Part shown: piece after piece, positions 25,245 to 32,870 of the stretch | Layout: each line of letters begins with the position of its first letter | Position numbering within the stretch: position 1 is the first letter of the stretch | NCBI RefSeq assembly: GCF_900188345.1 | Contig: NZ_FZOD01000055.1 | Span: 1 to 64,000, forward strand | Length of the DNA: 64,000 nucleotides | Direction of reading: 5' to 3' | From: Streptosporangium subroseum | Lineage (GTDB): Bacteria; Actinomycetota; Actinomycetes; Streptosporangiales; Streptosporangiaceae | Position numbers and translations under genes: made by a program | The notes under the pieces: generated by a model | Told to the model about the DNA's origin: nothing | Databases searched by the model: none | Seen by the model: the letters and a program-made list of their open reading frames with translations, nothing else

Positions 25245-25841
25245 TCACCAGGGCAGGGACTGCGCGGCGAGGGTGGCGGTGCGCCGCAGTTCGGCGTTTG
25301 TCGCTCCGCTCGCAGCTCGGACCGCGATCCCGTACATGACGGTCGTGACGTAGGCCGCGAGGTCGGCCGGGTCGACCTCGGGCGGCAGATCGCCCTCCGA
25401 CCGCGCGCGCTCGAACCGTCCCTGGATGTCGGCCTGAGCGGCCGAGCGCCAGTCCGAGAGCAGGTATCGGATCCGGTCGCTCTCCACGCTCGCGGCCAGC
25501 GCGCCCTGTACGCCCATGCACCCTTGGGGGCAGCCCTCGCGGGTCGTGGCGTCCGCGGCCCCGAGCATCAGGCGCTCGGCCACCCCTCGGGCGGTGGGTT
25601 CTTTGAACGCCTCCTGCACGTACGAGGTGACCGTGGCGGTGTAGCGGTCGAGTGCCTTGCGAAACAGTGCTTCCTTGTTGCCGAACGCGGCGTACAGGCT
25701 CGGGCGGTTGATGCCCAGGGTCTCGGCGAGGTCGGAGATCGCCGTGCCTTCGTAGCCCTGGCGCCAGAAGATCTGGACTGCCTGGTCAAGTGCCGTGTCG
25801 ATGTCGAACTCGCGTGGCCTGCCGCTCACCGTGGTCACCAC
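25245..25841 (-). CDS. TetR/AcrR-family transcriptional regulator
   Basis: 198 residues. Helix-turn-helix: FDIDTALDQAVQIFWRQGYEGTAISDLAETLGINRPSLYAAFGNKEALF, the standard TetR N-terminus. The ligand domain contains REGCPQGCMGVQGAL, a two-cysteine motif found in one TetR subgroup whose members often control oxidoreductases or drug pumps. It may be redox responsive (inference). Start GTG 25841 or the in-frame GTG 25829 with AAAGG upstream. The inverted repeat at 25851-25878 immediately upstream is a likely autoregulatory operator, which may also control the plus-strand tauD region. Confidence 0.92.
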   Translation of the reverse strand: MVTTVSGRPREFDIDTALDQAVQIFWRQGYEGTAISDLAETLGINRPSLYAAFGNKEALFRKALDRYTATVTSYVQEAFKEPTARGVAERLMLGAADATTREGCPQGCMGVQGALAASVESDRIRYLLSDWRSAAQADIQGRFERARSEGDLPPEVDPADLAAYVTTVMYGIAVRAASGATNAELRRTATLAAQSLPW

Positions 25842-25850
25842 CTTTATTTA

Positions 25851-25878
25851 CTCGTCGTTACATTACCCCTTCGACGAG
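25851..25878. promoter_or_regulatory. Candidate TetR operator
   Basis: Perfect inverted repeat CTCGTCG / CGACGAG separated by 14 AT-richer bases, starting 10 bases upstream of the TetR start codon. TAAATA on the minus strand between it and the gene could be the -10 element. Confidence 0.55.
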
Positions 25879-25987
25879 ACGTTCCGGCAAGTCCTCTCCA
25901 CGGGCTCGCGCGGGCCTGAGCACGCCGTTCCGATATTTCATGTATTTCCTATTGATTTTGAGGGGAATTCGTCGCAGGATCGAAAAT

Positions 25988-26068
25988 GTGAACAGCAGCG
26001 AGCTTCTGGTGGCTCGCCTTCACGTCGATCTCAGGCGGCAGGCGAGCGCGCTCTGTGCCATGCGGTGA
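25988..26068 (+). CDS. Leader peptide of cysteine/sulfur type upstream of tauD
   Basis: 26 codons from GTG 25988, with CAGGA eight bases upstream. It contains VARLHVDLRRQASALC. The H-V-D-L-x-R-x-x-S-A-x-C pattern is that of the short actinobacterial leader peptides found before sulfur-assimilation genes, where stalling at the cysteine codon is thought to control the downstream gene. A hairpin lies 47 bases after its stop, and tauD starts 118 bases after it. The peptide call rests on pattern and context. Confidence 0.7.
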   Translation: MNSSELLVARLHVDLRRQASALCAMR

Positions 26069-26114
26069 CCTGAGGGTCCCGCTGCCCCGATTCCAGGCGC
26101 ATGCCGTCCTTAGG

Positions 26115-26137
26115 CCGGCGCCATCCCCCTGCGCCGG
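26115..26137 (+). promoter_or_regulatory. Attenuator-like hairpin between leader peptide and tauD
   Basis: CCGGCGC and GCGCCGG form a perfect 7-bp stem around a 9-base loop, in the leader between the putative Cys peptide and the tauD ribosome site. There is no T run. Confidence 0.5.
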
Positions 26138-26185
26138 GTGATGCCCCATGCCCCGGCGGTACCAGAACCCATGGAGGCCCACGTC

Positions 26186-27142
26186 ATGTCATCCACCACC
26201 ATCCTTGACGTCCGGCGCGTCGCCGGGCACATCGGCGCGGAGATCAGAGGCGTCGACATCTCCCATCCGCTCGACCCGTCCACGGTTGCGGAGATCCGGC
26301 AGACCCTGCTCGCGCACAAGGTCGTGTTCTTCCGCGGCCAGACCCTCGATCACGCCACGCAGATCGCCTTCGCCCGGCAGTTCGGCGAGCTCACCCATGC
26401 ACACCCGCACGAGGACGCGCCGCCGGAGGAGTTTCCGCAGATCCTCACCATCGACCCGCACCGTTACGAGGAGCGGTACGGCAAGGACTATCGGGAGCTC
26501 TACCGCAAGCGGCGATACTCCTACTACTCCGGGTGGCACACCGACGTCACCGCCGCCGTCAACCCGCCCACGGCCTCGATCCTGCGGGCGGAGACCGTTC
26601 CCGCCTTCGGCGGCGACACCCAGTGGACCAACCTGGTGGCCGCGTACGAGGGACTGTCCTCGCCGCTCCGTGCCTTCGTCGACGGGCTTCGCGCCGAGCA
26701 TCGCTTCCTCGCGGGTTACCAGACGGCCTCGGAGGACGAGAAGCTGCTGAAGCGGATCAACGACAACCTGTTGATCTCCGTTCACCCGGTTGTCCGCGTC
26801 CACCCCGAGACCGGGGAGCGGGCCCTGTTCGTCAACCCCGGCTTCACCGACCGCATCGTCGGCGTCTCCTCCCAGGAGAGTCGTCGCATCCTGGACCTGC
26901 TCTACGAGCAGATCACCCGTCCCGAGTACACCGTCCGCTTCCGCTGGGAGCCGGGCAGCGTCGCCTTCTGGGACAACCGGGCGACCGCCCACCTGGCACC
27001 CACAGACCTCGACCACCTCGATGTCGAGCGGACCCTGCACCGCGTCACCCTGATCGGCGATCGTCCCGTGGGTCCCGACGGGTTCGTCTCCGAGATCGTC
27101 GCGGGCCGCGAGTTCAAGGCCGAATCCCTCGTCGTCGCCTGA
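26186..27142 (+). CDS. TauD/TfdA-family Fe(II)/2-oxoglutarate dioxygenase
   Basis: 318 residues from ATG 26186, with GGAGG eight bases upstream; in-frame ATGs at 26138 and 26171 lack such a site. Non-haem dioxygenase that hydroxylates taurine or a related sulfonate, sulfate ester or herbicide-like acid to release the sulfur or acid group. Iron ligands: HTD in YYSGWHTDVTAAVNPP and the distal His in NRATAHLAP; 2-oxoglutarate-binding Arg in RTLHRVTL. N-terminal VRRVAGHIGAEIRGVDISHPL is typical. The cysteine-type leader peptide upstream supports a role in sulfur scavenging (inference). No transporter is adjacent. Confidence 0.93.
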   Translation: MSSTTILDVRRVAGHIGAEIRGVDISHPLDPSTVAEIRQTLLAHKVVFFRGQTLDHATQIAFARQFGELTHAHPHEDAPPEEFPQILTIDPHRYEERYGKDYRELYRKRRYSYYSGWHTDVTAAVNPPTASILRAETVPAFGGDTQWTNLVAAYEGLSSPLRAFVDGLRAEHRFLAGYQTASEDEKLLKRINDNLLISVHPVVRVHPETGERALFVNPGFTDRIVGVSSQESRRILDLLYEQITRPEYTVRFRWEPGSVAFWDNRATAHLAPTDLDHLDVERTLHRVTLIGDRPVGPDGFVSEIVAGREFKAESLVVA

Positions 27143-27160
27143 CGTCTCATCCCATGAACG

Positions 27161-27192
27161 TGGGCGGGGGCCCGGGGGGGTGTCCCCGCCCA
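27161..27192 (+). terminator. Hairpin between convergent tauD and lipoprotein genes
   Basis: TGGGCGGGG / CCCCGCCCA, a perfect 9-bp stem with a 14-base loop, starting 19 bases after the tauD stop. No T run. Confidence 0.6.
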
Positions 27193-27281
27193 TTCGACAA
27201 GGCCGCATCCCCGCTGAATGAGTCCAAGACGGGAAACTCTCGGCAGGCTCGCACCCTACGGAGGCCGACCGGTAACCGGGT

Positions 27282-27872
27282 TCAGCCGCCGGGACCCACC
27301 TCGTTGTTCGGCGCGCCGTCGCCGCTGGTCGGCAGGTCACCACGCTCGATCGGACCGGGCGGGCGATTGCCGGGTGAGGAGGTGGCGCCATCTCTTGTCG
27401 CGTGCCGGGCTCCGGCCACGGCCGCCTTCAGCGCGGCCCGATCCACCTCCCCCAGGCGGCCGTTCAGCCGGATGAGGTGGTCGGCCCGGACCGCGGTGTA
27501 CTCGTGGCGGCCTCCGCCCGAGCGGTACCAGCCCACCTCGTCGCGCTCGCACGTCACCGGCGCCGTAGGCGGCTCGGCCTTGTTGATCGGTGTGTCGGCG
27601 CAGAGGCCGTCGCTGAACGTGCCACGGTCGACTGTCAATCCCACGTGCCTATCGCCCTGCGCGACGTAGGAGACTCCGAAGCCCTCCTCCCCGATGCCGC
27701 CGACCGACTGTTCGACCAGCTCGTACCCTTCAAGCTCGACCGCGTAGATCAGATCCGGCGCCACTCCGTAAAAGCGAGCCTGATCCAGCACGGCCTGGCT
27801 GAGCAGTGTTTCCGAGCCGCAGCAGGACAGGAAGAAAAGCCCGAGAATCACGGGCGGAACAAGGCGGCGCAT
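27282..27872 (-). CDS. Small exported protein, probable lipoprotein
   Basis: 196 residues from ATG 27872 (GTG 27875 is the preceding codon). The N-terminus MRRLVPPVILGLFFLSCCGS is a signal peptide ending in a cysteine pair, a weak lipobox. The mature part has two more cysteines (GLCADTP and VTCERDE) that could pair, and the segments TAVRADHLIRLNGRLGEVD. The last ~35 residues are Pro/Gly-rich and disordered. No family recognised. Convergent with tauD; the MarR gene ends 78 bases upstream on the same strand. Confidence 0.75.
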   Translation of the reverse strand: MRRLVPPVILGLFFLSCCGSETLLSQAVLDQARFYGVAPDLIYAVELEGYELVEQSVGGIGEEGFGVSYVAQGDRHVGLTVDRGTFSDGLCADTPINKAEPPTAPVTCERDEVGWYRSGGGRHEYTAVRADHLIRLNGRLGEVDRAALKAAVAGARHATRDGATSSPGNRPPGPIERGDLPTSGDGAPNNEVGPGG

Positions 27873-27950
27873 CACATGATCACTCTGTGCTTATCGGAGA
27901 CCGCCGTCAATGATTTGATCGCAGGTTTCAGCGGGATGAGGAGGGAGAAC

Positions 27951-28544
27951 TCAGTCGCGTCGCGGGGTCCTGCGTTTGATCCCGAGGTGCCGGGCTTCAT
28001 CTTTTACCAGGCTCTCCACCGCCTGGCAGGCGTCATGCAGAGGATCCACCCGGTCGGCGTAGACGGCCACGCGCTTCAGAAGCTCCTTGAAGGCGGGCTC
28101 CTCGCTTCCGAGGATCGAAAGGATATGGGCTTCGGCATGGGCGAGGGCGTTTCGCCGATCCTGCCAGAGAGCCCGCCCGGCCTCCGTGGCGACGACCTTG
28201 CGGCTGCGTCGATCGGCCGGGTCGGGTTGCCGTGACACCAGCCCCGCGGCTTCCAGATCGTCGATCAGATAGGTGAAGACCGTCCGGTCGATACCGAGCT
28301 GCGAGGCCATGACGCCCTGGTTGCCGGCGAGGTTCTGGCTGGCGGAGGCGATGACCTGGTAGCCCCGCGGACCGCCCGGAATGTCGTTGACGGCCTCCTC
28401 CACGCCGCGCATGTACGCCCGCAGGATGACGCTCAGCGACCAGCCGAAGTCGTCCTTGAGGACATCGGCGGCGGACTGCTCCACCACGTCTGCGGTCGGA
28501 GAGGGGCGCGGTACGGGAACCGGGGCACTGGCCATGGCCCCCAT
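27951..28544 (-). CDS. MarR-family transcriptional regulator
   Basis: 197 residues from ATG 28544 (ATG 28535 three codons later is an alternative). Winged helix: GVMASQLGIDRTVFTYLIDDLEAAGLVSRQPDPADRRSRKVVATEAG, with the DRR wing signature of MarR. N-terminal ~35 residues are Pro/Ala-rich. Divergent from the azoreductase-like gene 117 bases away. Inverted repeats at 28557-28570 and over the azoreductase -10 element fit a repressor of both genes, responding to quinones or similar electrophiles (inference from similar MarR/azoreductase pairs). Confidence 0.92.
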   Translation of the reverse strand: MGAMASAPVPVPRPSPTADVVEQSAADVLKDDFGWSLSVILRAYMRGVEEAVNDIPGGPRGYQVIASASQNLAGNQGVMASQLGIDRTVFTYLIDDLEAAGLVSRQPDPADRRSRKVVATEAGRALWQDRRNALAHAEAHILSILGSEEPAFKELLKRVAVYADRVDPLHDACQAVESLVKDEARHLGIKRRTPRRD

Positions 28545-28556
28545 GCTAGCCAACCA

Positions 28557-28570
28557 ACCACTTGTGTGGT
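28557..28570. promoter_or_regulatory. Inverted repeat in MarR/azoreductase divergent region
   Basis: ACCAC-TTGT-GTGGT, perfect 5-bp arms, 13 bases upstream of the MarR start codon. Candidate autoregulatory operator. Confidence 0.5.
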
Positions 28571-28602
28571 ATCACCGATGATAGGTTTTACAACAGAGTT
28601 GC

Positions 28603-28631
28603 TTGACGGAACGTCTGTAATCAATATGATT
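28603..28631 (+). promoter_or_regulatory. Housekeeping-type promoter of azoreductase gene with overlapping operator
   Basis: TTGACG at 28603-28608 and TATGAT at 28625-28630 with a 16-base spacer, a near-consensus group 1 sigma promoter. The -10 sits inside the perfect inverted repeat AATCA-ATA-TGATT (28619-28631), well placed for repression by the divergent MarR protein. Confidence 0.75.
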
Positions 28632-28660
28632 GCGGCAACAACTACACCAAGGAGCTCGAA

Positions 28661-29326
28661 ATGAGCCTGTTCCGTCTTGACGCCAGCATTCGGGGAGACC
28701 AGTCGGTCAGCCGCGCGGTCGCCGACACCGCCGAAGCGGCCTGGATTCGCACCCACCCGTCCGGTGTCGTAACCCGGCGAGACCTGGTCGCCTCTCCCGT
28801 TCCCACGGACGCGTGGTCGTCGGCCGTCATGGGTTCGTTCACGCCCGAGGACCAGCGCACGGAAGATCAGCGTCGAGTCCTGGCCCTCGCGAAGCAGCTC
28901 GCGGACGAGCTCGTCGCCGCGGAGGCATACCTGTTCGCCGTTCCGCTCTACAACTACGGCGTCTCGCAGCACGTGAAGACCTGGATCGACCTGCTCCTGA
29001 CGGATTCTCGTCTGGCCCCCGGGCAGGAGCCGCTGCTGGCGGGGCGTCCGGCGGCGCTCGTCGTCACCCGCGGCGGCGGCTACGGCCCCGGCACTCCCCG
29101 TGACGGCTGGGACCACGCGACGCCGTACTATCGCCGGTTCTTCGGAGACATGCTCGGGCTGCAGCTGCATGTGAGCGAGGTCGAGCTGACCTTGGCGGAG
29201 AACACCCCCGCGATGGAATCCCTGCGGGATCTGGCGCGCCAGTCGCTCGACGCCGGTCATGCCTCCGCCGACGCGCACGGTGAGCTGCTGGCGAAGCACG
29301 CCCTCACCACGGGCGCCGTACGCTGA
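28661..29326 (+). CDS. FMN-dependent NADH azoreductase / NAD(P)H quinone oxidoreductase-like protein
   Basis: 221 residues from ATG 28661, with AAGGAG seven bases upstream. Flavodoxin-like fold of the AzoR family: N-terminal LFRLDASIRGDQSVSR phosphate-binding loop for FMN, AEAYLFAVPLYNYGVSQHVKTWIDLL (the PMYNFxIPxxLKxWID signature), and TRGGGYGPGTP for the isoalloxazine ring. It reduces quinones and azo compounds by two electrons, protecting the cytosol from electrophiles. Transcribed divergently from a MarR regulator, from a visible promoter with an overlapping inverted repeat. Confidence 0.93.
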   Translation: MSLFRLDASIRGDQSVSRAVADTAEAAWIRTHPSGVVTRRDLVASPVPTDAWSSAVMGSFTPEDQRTEDQRRVLALAKQLADELVAAEAYLFAVPLYNYGVSQHVKTWIDLLLTDSRLAPGQEPLLAGRPAALVVTRGGGYGPGTPRDGWDHATPYYRRFFGDMLGLQLHVSEVELTLAENTPAMESLRDLARQSLDAGHASADAHGELLAKHALTTGAVR

Positions 29327-29391
29327 CGCGAGGTTGAGGCGTGTTTCGGGCCTCAACGGAGAGATACGGAACGACCGCCGTCGTCACCGGT

Positions 29392-29469
29392 GGAGTCGCG
29401 AGGCGACAGGTCAGGCCCGGTGATGCGTCCGGAGTCGCGAGGCGACAGGACCGGCCGGATGATGCGCCT
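29392..29469. repeat. 39-bp tandem duplication between convergent genes
   Basis: GGAGTCGCGAGGCGACAGG is repeated exactly 39 bases later (29392 and 29431), with the rest of the unit (GGTGATGCGTCC / GGATGATGCGCC) diverged. A further pair, GCGGGGCCATGGGCCCGG, follows at about 29475 and 29513. All lie between the azoreductase and ThpR genes. Confidence 0.75.
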
Positions 29470-29604
29470 GGAGCGCGGGGCCATGGGCCCGGATGGGTGA
29501 CGCACCCGTGGCGGGGCCATGGGCCCGGCCGTTTGTCGCAGGCGGACGGCTATGTCATCCGGTGGCGGAACGCCCCGGGGCGTCGGCCCGCACCGCGGTT
29601 GCTC

Positions 29605-29688
29605 TCAGGAGACGAGGGCGCCGATCACCACGAGAAGCACGAGTAGTGCGAGCACCATGGGCAGCAGCCAGCGACGGGGACGATCCAC
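29605..29688 (-). CDS. Possible 27-residue single-helix membrane peptide
   Basis: GTG 29688 to TGA 29605, in frame with and nine bases after the ThpR stop. It encodes VDRPRRWLLPMVLALLVLLV and seven more residues (VIGALVS): a basic head and one hydrophobic helix. There is no separate ribosome site, so translation would depend on coupling. May be chance. Confidence 0.3.
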   Translation of the reverse strand: MDRPRRWLLPMVLALLVLLVVIGALVS

Positions 29689-29697
29689 CTCTGGAGC

Positions 29698-30270
29698 CTA
29701 GCTCTGCCCATGGGAGGCTCGCGCCGCGAGGTGCCACCGGGCGATCGTCTCGTAGCGGACCTCGGCGCCGAGGTGGCTCCTCACCAGGTGCACCGTGTCG
29801 GCTTCCCACTCGGTGCCGGCGAACGGCTCGAAGGCCTCGACCAGGGGACGCAGGTCGGCGTCGACACGGCACCTGGCCAGGCTCAGGTGCGGCCTGAGCC
29901 GCCGGTGATCGGTCTGTACGGCTCCCGCACGCCGCGCCCCCGCGCCCAGGGAGTCGGCCAGGCGGAACAGCCCGGCACCGCCCCCTCGCACGCCGGCCAG
30001 GAAGATCCGAGCCCGGCGAGCCGAGGGGAACGCGCCCGCACCCGCCAACGACAGCGTCATCGACGCGTGCCGTGACGTGGCGCGGGCGAGCCGCGTCTCC
30101 AGCTCGGGCAGGACCCGGTCCGGCACCTCGCCCAGAAACGCCAGCGTCACGTGCCAGCCGGCCGGATTCAGCCAGCGGAGCTGGGGCCATCCCTCGCGAT
30201 GGGGCTCGAGAGCGCGGACGAGCTCATCGCGCACCGGCTGCGGCGGCAGCAACCCCACGAACAGCCGCAT
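29698..30270 (-). CDS. thpR: RNA 2',3'-cyclic phosphodiesterase (2H phosphoesterase, LigT/ThpR)
   Basis: 190 residues from ATG 30270, with GGAGG four bases upstream. Both catalytic HxT/S motifs are present: WHVTLAFLG at about 39-47 and RPHLSLAR at about 126-133, the signature of the 2H superfamily, which opens 2',3'-cyclic phosphates on RNA. N-terminal MRLFVGLLPPQPVRDELV is the standard family start. Its first 47 bases overlap the end of the MFS gene upstream, indicating one transcript and translational coupling. Confidence 0.93.
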   Translation of the reverse strand: MRLFVGLLPPQPVRDELVRALEPHREGWPQLRWLNPAGWHVTLAFLGEVPDRVLPELETRLARATSRHASMTLSLAGAGAFPSARRARIFLAGVRGGGAGLFRLADSLGAGARRAGAVQTDHRRLRPHLSLARCRVDADLRPLVEAFEPFAGTEWEADTVHLVRSHLGAEVRYETIARWHLAARASHGQS

Positions 30271-31771
30271 CCGACCTCCTGGTGAGTGCCCTGGTCAGCA
30301 TCGTCGCCGCGCCCACGCCGACCACGGTGAGCACGCCGCCGATCATAACTCCGGTCCGGGGGCCGCCCATCTCGGAAACCCAGCCGAGCAGCGGCGCGCC
30401 GAGCGGGGCACCGGCGGTCAGCACCAGCACGTAGAGGCCCATCACCCGGCCGCGCATCTCCGGCGAGGAGGCCAGCTGCACACTGGCGTTGGCGGCCGTG
30501 TTGACCGAGATCAGCGCGACGCCTGCGGGGATGAGGAAGAGCAGGTAGAGCGGATACCACGGGGCCAGGCCGCAGACGATCTGGAACACGCCGAAGGAGA
30601 GCGCGCCGGCGATCAGCAGCTTCCTGCTGGGCCGTGCCCGCCGTGCCGCCAGGAGCGCACCGCCCAGGGCGCCCACCGCGAACACGCTGGAGGCCACACC
30701 GAAGGAGGACGCGTCCGCGCCGAAGACCTGGCGGGCCATCAGCGCGATGGAGATCGTGAACGACTGCGTGAACAGCGACACGAAGGCGACCAGCAGGATC
30801 GGCATGAGCAGAGCCGGCTCGGCCAGTACATAGCGCAGTCCCTCGCGGAGCTGCCCCTTGGCCCTGGGCACCGGCTCCGGAGTGGTCAGTTCCGAGGTGC
30901 GCATCAGGATCAGGCCGGAGAGCACGGCGATGAACGACAGCCCGTTGACCAGGAACATCGGACCCGTGCCGCCGAGCATGGAGATCAGCACGCCCGCGAC
31001 GGCCGGACCGACCACGCGGGCCAGGTTGAAGCTGGAGGCGTTCAGCGCGATGGCGTTCGACAGGTCCCTGCGGCCGACCATCTCCACGACGAAGGACTGC
31101 CGGGTCGGCACCTCGACACAGGAGATGAGCCCGAGCGAGAACGCCATCACGTAGACGTGCCAGACCTGCGCGTTGCCGGTGATGACGAGCGCGCCCATGG
31201 TGAGCGCCAGCAGACCCATGAGCGACTGGGCGATGAGCAGCAGCGAACGCTTGGGATAGCGGTCGGCGAGCATGCCGCCCCAGAGCCCGAACAGCACCAG
31301 CGGCAGGAACTGCAGCGCGGTGGTCAGGCCCAGCGCGACGGCGCTGCCGCTGCTGGAGGGGTCGTTGGGGTTGCGCGTCAGATCCAGCACCAGCCAGTCC
31401 TGCGCGGTGCGCTGCATCCACCCGCCGACGTTGGAGATCACTCCGCCGGTCAGGAACAGCCGGTAGTTGTGGTTGCGCAGCGCCCGGAACATCCCGTCCC
31501 GAGCCTCCGGAACGGCCTGTGTGGTTCCGGTCGCGACGGCCTGCGACTCGCCGGCGGTCGCGGCCTGCACGGCCCGGGCGTCCCGCCGCGCACGCAGCCT
31601 TGCCCGCACTCCGGGCTTCCCGCCGGGTACGGCGCGCGTTAGACGGCCCCGTCGTCCCGCTCGTACTCCGGACTTCGTGCCGGGTACGGCATGGGTGAGG
31701 CGACCCCGCCGTAGCGCCGCTCCCACTCCGGGTACGGCGCGTGTGAAGCGGCCTCGCAGTCCTGCCCGCAC
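30224..31771 (-). CDS. MFS transporter (DHA3-like) with repetitive N-terminal extension
   Basis: 515 residues from GTG 31771 (GGAGAG seven bases upstream). The transporter core starts at MFRALRNHNYRLFLTGGVIS (ATG 31492, a possible alternative start). It has 12 membrane helices, the GGMLADRYPKRSLLL loop 2-3 motif, and RQSFVVEMVGRRDLSNAIALN, typical of enterobactin-exporter/MefA-like pumps. The extra 93 residues contain three in-phase repeats of RGRLTRAVPG with 18-20 residue spacing, highly basic. Follows a MarR gene by 77 bases on the same strand; MarR plus MFS pairs usually form self-controlled drug-efflux operons. Confidence 0.88.
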   Translation of the reverse strand: MRAGLRGRFTRAVPGVGAALRRGRLTHAVPGTKSGVRAGRRGRLTRAVPGGKPGVRARLRARRDARAVQAATAGESQAVATGTTQAVPEARDGMFRALRNHNYRLFLTGGVISNVGGWMQRTAQDWLVLDLTRNPNDPSSSGSAVALGLTTALQFLPLVLFGLWGGMLADRYPKRSLLLIAQSLMGLLALTMGALVITGNAQVWHVYVMAFSLGLISCVEVPTRQSFVVEMVGRRDLSNAIALNASSFNLARVVGPAVAGVLISMLGGTGPMFLVNGLSFIAVLSGLILMRTSELTTPEPVPRAKGQLREGLRYVLAEPALLMPILLVAFVSLFTQSFTISIALMARQVFGADASSFGVASSVFAVGALGGALLAARRARPSRKLLIAGALSFGVFQIVCGLAPWYPLYLLFLIPAGVALISVNTAANASVQLASSPEMRGRVMGLYVLVLTAGAPLGAPLLGWVSEMGGPRTGVMIGGVLTVVGVGAATMLTRALTRRSDAAVRGVAAAAAGAR

Positions 31772-31848
31772 CTCCGGCTCTCCGTCCGGCAGTGCGTGCG
31801 CCTCGGCGTCCTGCGGGATCGCCGAGGCCCCGGGTTCCTCGGGTTCGG

Positions 31849-32313
31849 CTAGATCCGGCTGAGCTTCTCCAGAATGGGAGCCGCCTGCCGGAGCGTCGCC
31901 CTCTCCTCGGGGGTCAGCTCCTTCAACCGCTGCGTCAGCCACGCCTCCTTGAGACGGCGCTCCTCCTTCAGCAGCGTTGAACCCTGCTCGGTCACGCTCA
32001 CGGTCACCTGGCGGCGGTCGGTCGGGTGCGGCATACGCGACACCAGCCCCCGATCGGCCAGTGCGGCGATCACGCGTGTCATCGAGGGTGGCTGTACCTT
32101 CTCCAGCTCGGCCAATTCGCCGGGGGTTATCCCGGAATGCCGTTCCACGGCGACGAGCGTCGCGAGTTGGGTGGGGGTCAGCGAGTGCACTGCTGCCTGC
32201 CTGCGCAGGCGTCTGGTCAGGCGTGCCAGTGACACCCTCAGCGCTGAAGCGAGACCAGCGTCGCTGCGCAGGCTTGCGACGTGGTCCTTCCTGGGTTGGT
32301 CGTTCGTTAGCAT
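31849..32313 (-). CDS. MarR-family transcriptional regulator
   Basis: 154 residues from ATG 32313 with GAAGG upstream. Winged helix: LTPTQLATLVAVERHSGITPGELAELEKVQPPSMTRVIAALADRGLVSRMPHPTDRRQVTVSVTEQG, complete with DRR wing. First gene of an apparent three-gene unit (marR, MFS, thpR). The inverted repeat GTTAGC/GCTAAC spanning its start codon region (32306-32333) suggests autorepression. Confidence 0.94.
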   Translation of the reverse strand: MLTNDQPRKDHVASLRSDAGLASALRVSLARLTRRLRRQAAVHSLTPTQLATLVAVERHSGITPGELAELEKVQPPSMTRVIAALADRGLVSRMPHPTDRRQVTVSVTEQGSTLLKEERRLKEAWLTQRLKELTPEERATLRQAAPILEKLSRI

Positions 32314-32333
32314 AAGTCATTACCTTCGCTAAC
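32306..32333. promoter_or_regulatory. Candidate MarR operator
   Basis: GTTAGC and GCTAAC, a perfect inverted repeat with a 16-base spacer, overlapping the first codons and leader of the marR gene. AT-rich TAACTATAT follows, likely part of the promoter. Confidence 0.55.
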
Positions 32334-32870
32334 TATATACGATCGCATGTGATTCCCTCCAGGCGTTTTCTTCTCGGCGCGGGCCGTACAGCGTGCCAGA
32401 CAGGGAAAAGGTCGCCAATTTTCGGTACGGGCTCCACGACGCGAAGCCCGAGCGGCAGGTGTTGGATTCACCGAGCCCGACTGGATGATCTACTCGGTCT
32501 CGAGGCCTGCGGTCTTCGCGACAACCGCCTTGTCCTGGTCATAGTGAAGCACCCCGAGCCGGTGACGGCGGACCACGATGGTGACCGGGAGGCCGACGTC
32601 CTCCCGCCCGGCGCGTCCGGCGGTCACGACCTCCCCGGAGGTGCGCCGCTTCTTCGGGAAAACGCCGGACCCCGCCGACCACCCCGTCTTCATCCTCGGC
32701 CCAGCCGACTGACCAATCCCGTCGGCCGGGGCGGTCCACAGGAGCCGAGACACCCCACGGATGTGATCAGGCTTCGTAGCCATGCCCAGATAGCATCGGA
32801 ACACGCTGAACCACCTGCTGTCCGCTCTCGATGAGATCAAACGGACATCTGTCATCACCGAAGGGAAGGC
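32334..32870. other. 537-bp region without a supported gene
   Basis: Lies between divergent marR and the epimerase gene. A short plus-strand stretch ending TGA at about 32710 encodes VRRFFGKTPDPADHPVFILG, which looks protein-like but has no start or continuation, so it may be the tail of a lost gene. Otherwise nothing recognised. Confidence 0.4.

Noticed and set aside
24889..25353. 154-codon plus-strand frame in the SDR/TetR gap
   Set aside because: Codon use is not coding-like, and it overlaps the TetR 3' end.
31849..32320. Further N-terminal extension of the MFS gene across marR
   Set aside because: That frame is the shadow of the MarR coding sequence, which has an intact winged helix.
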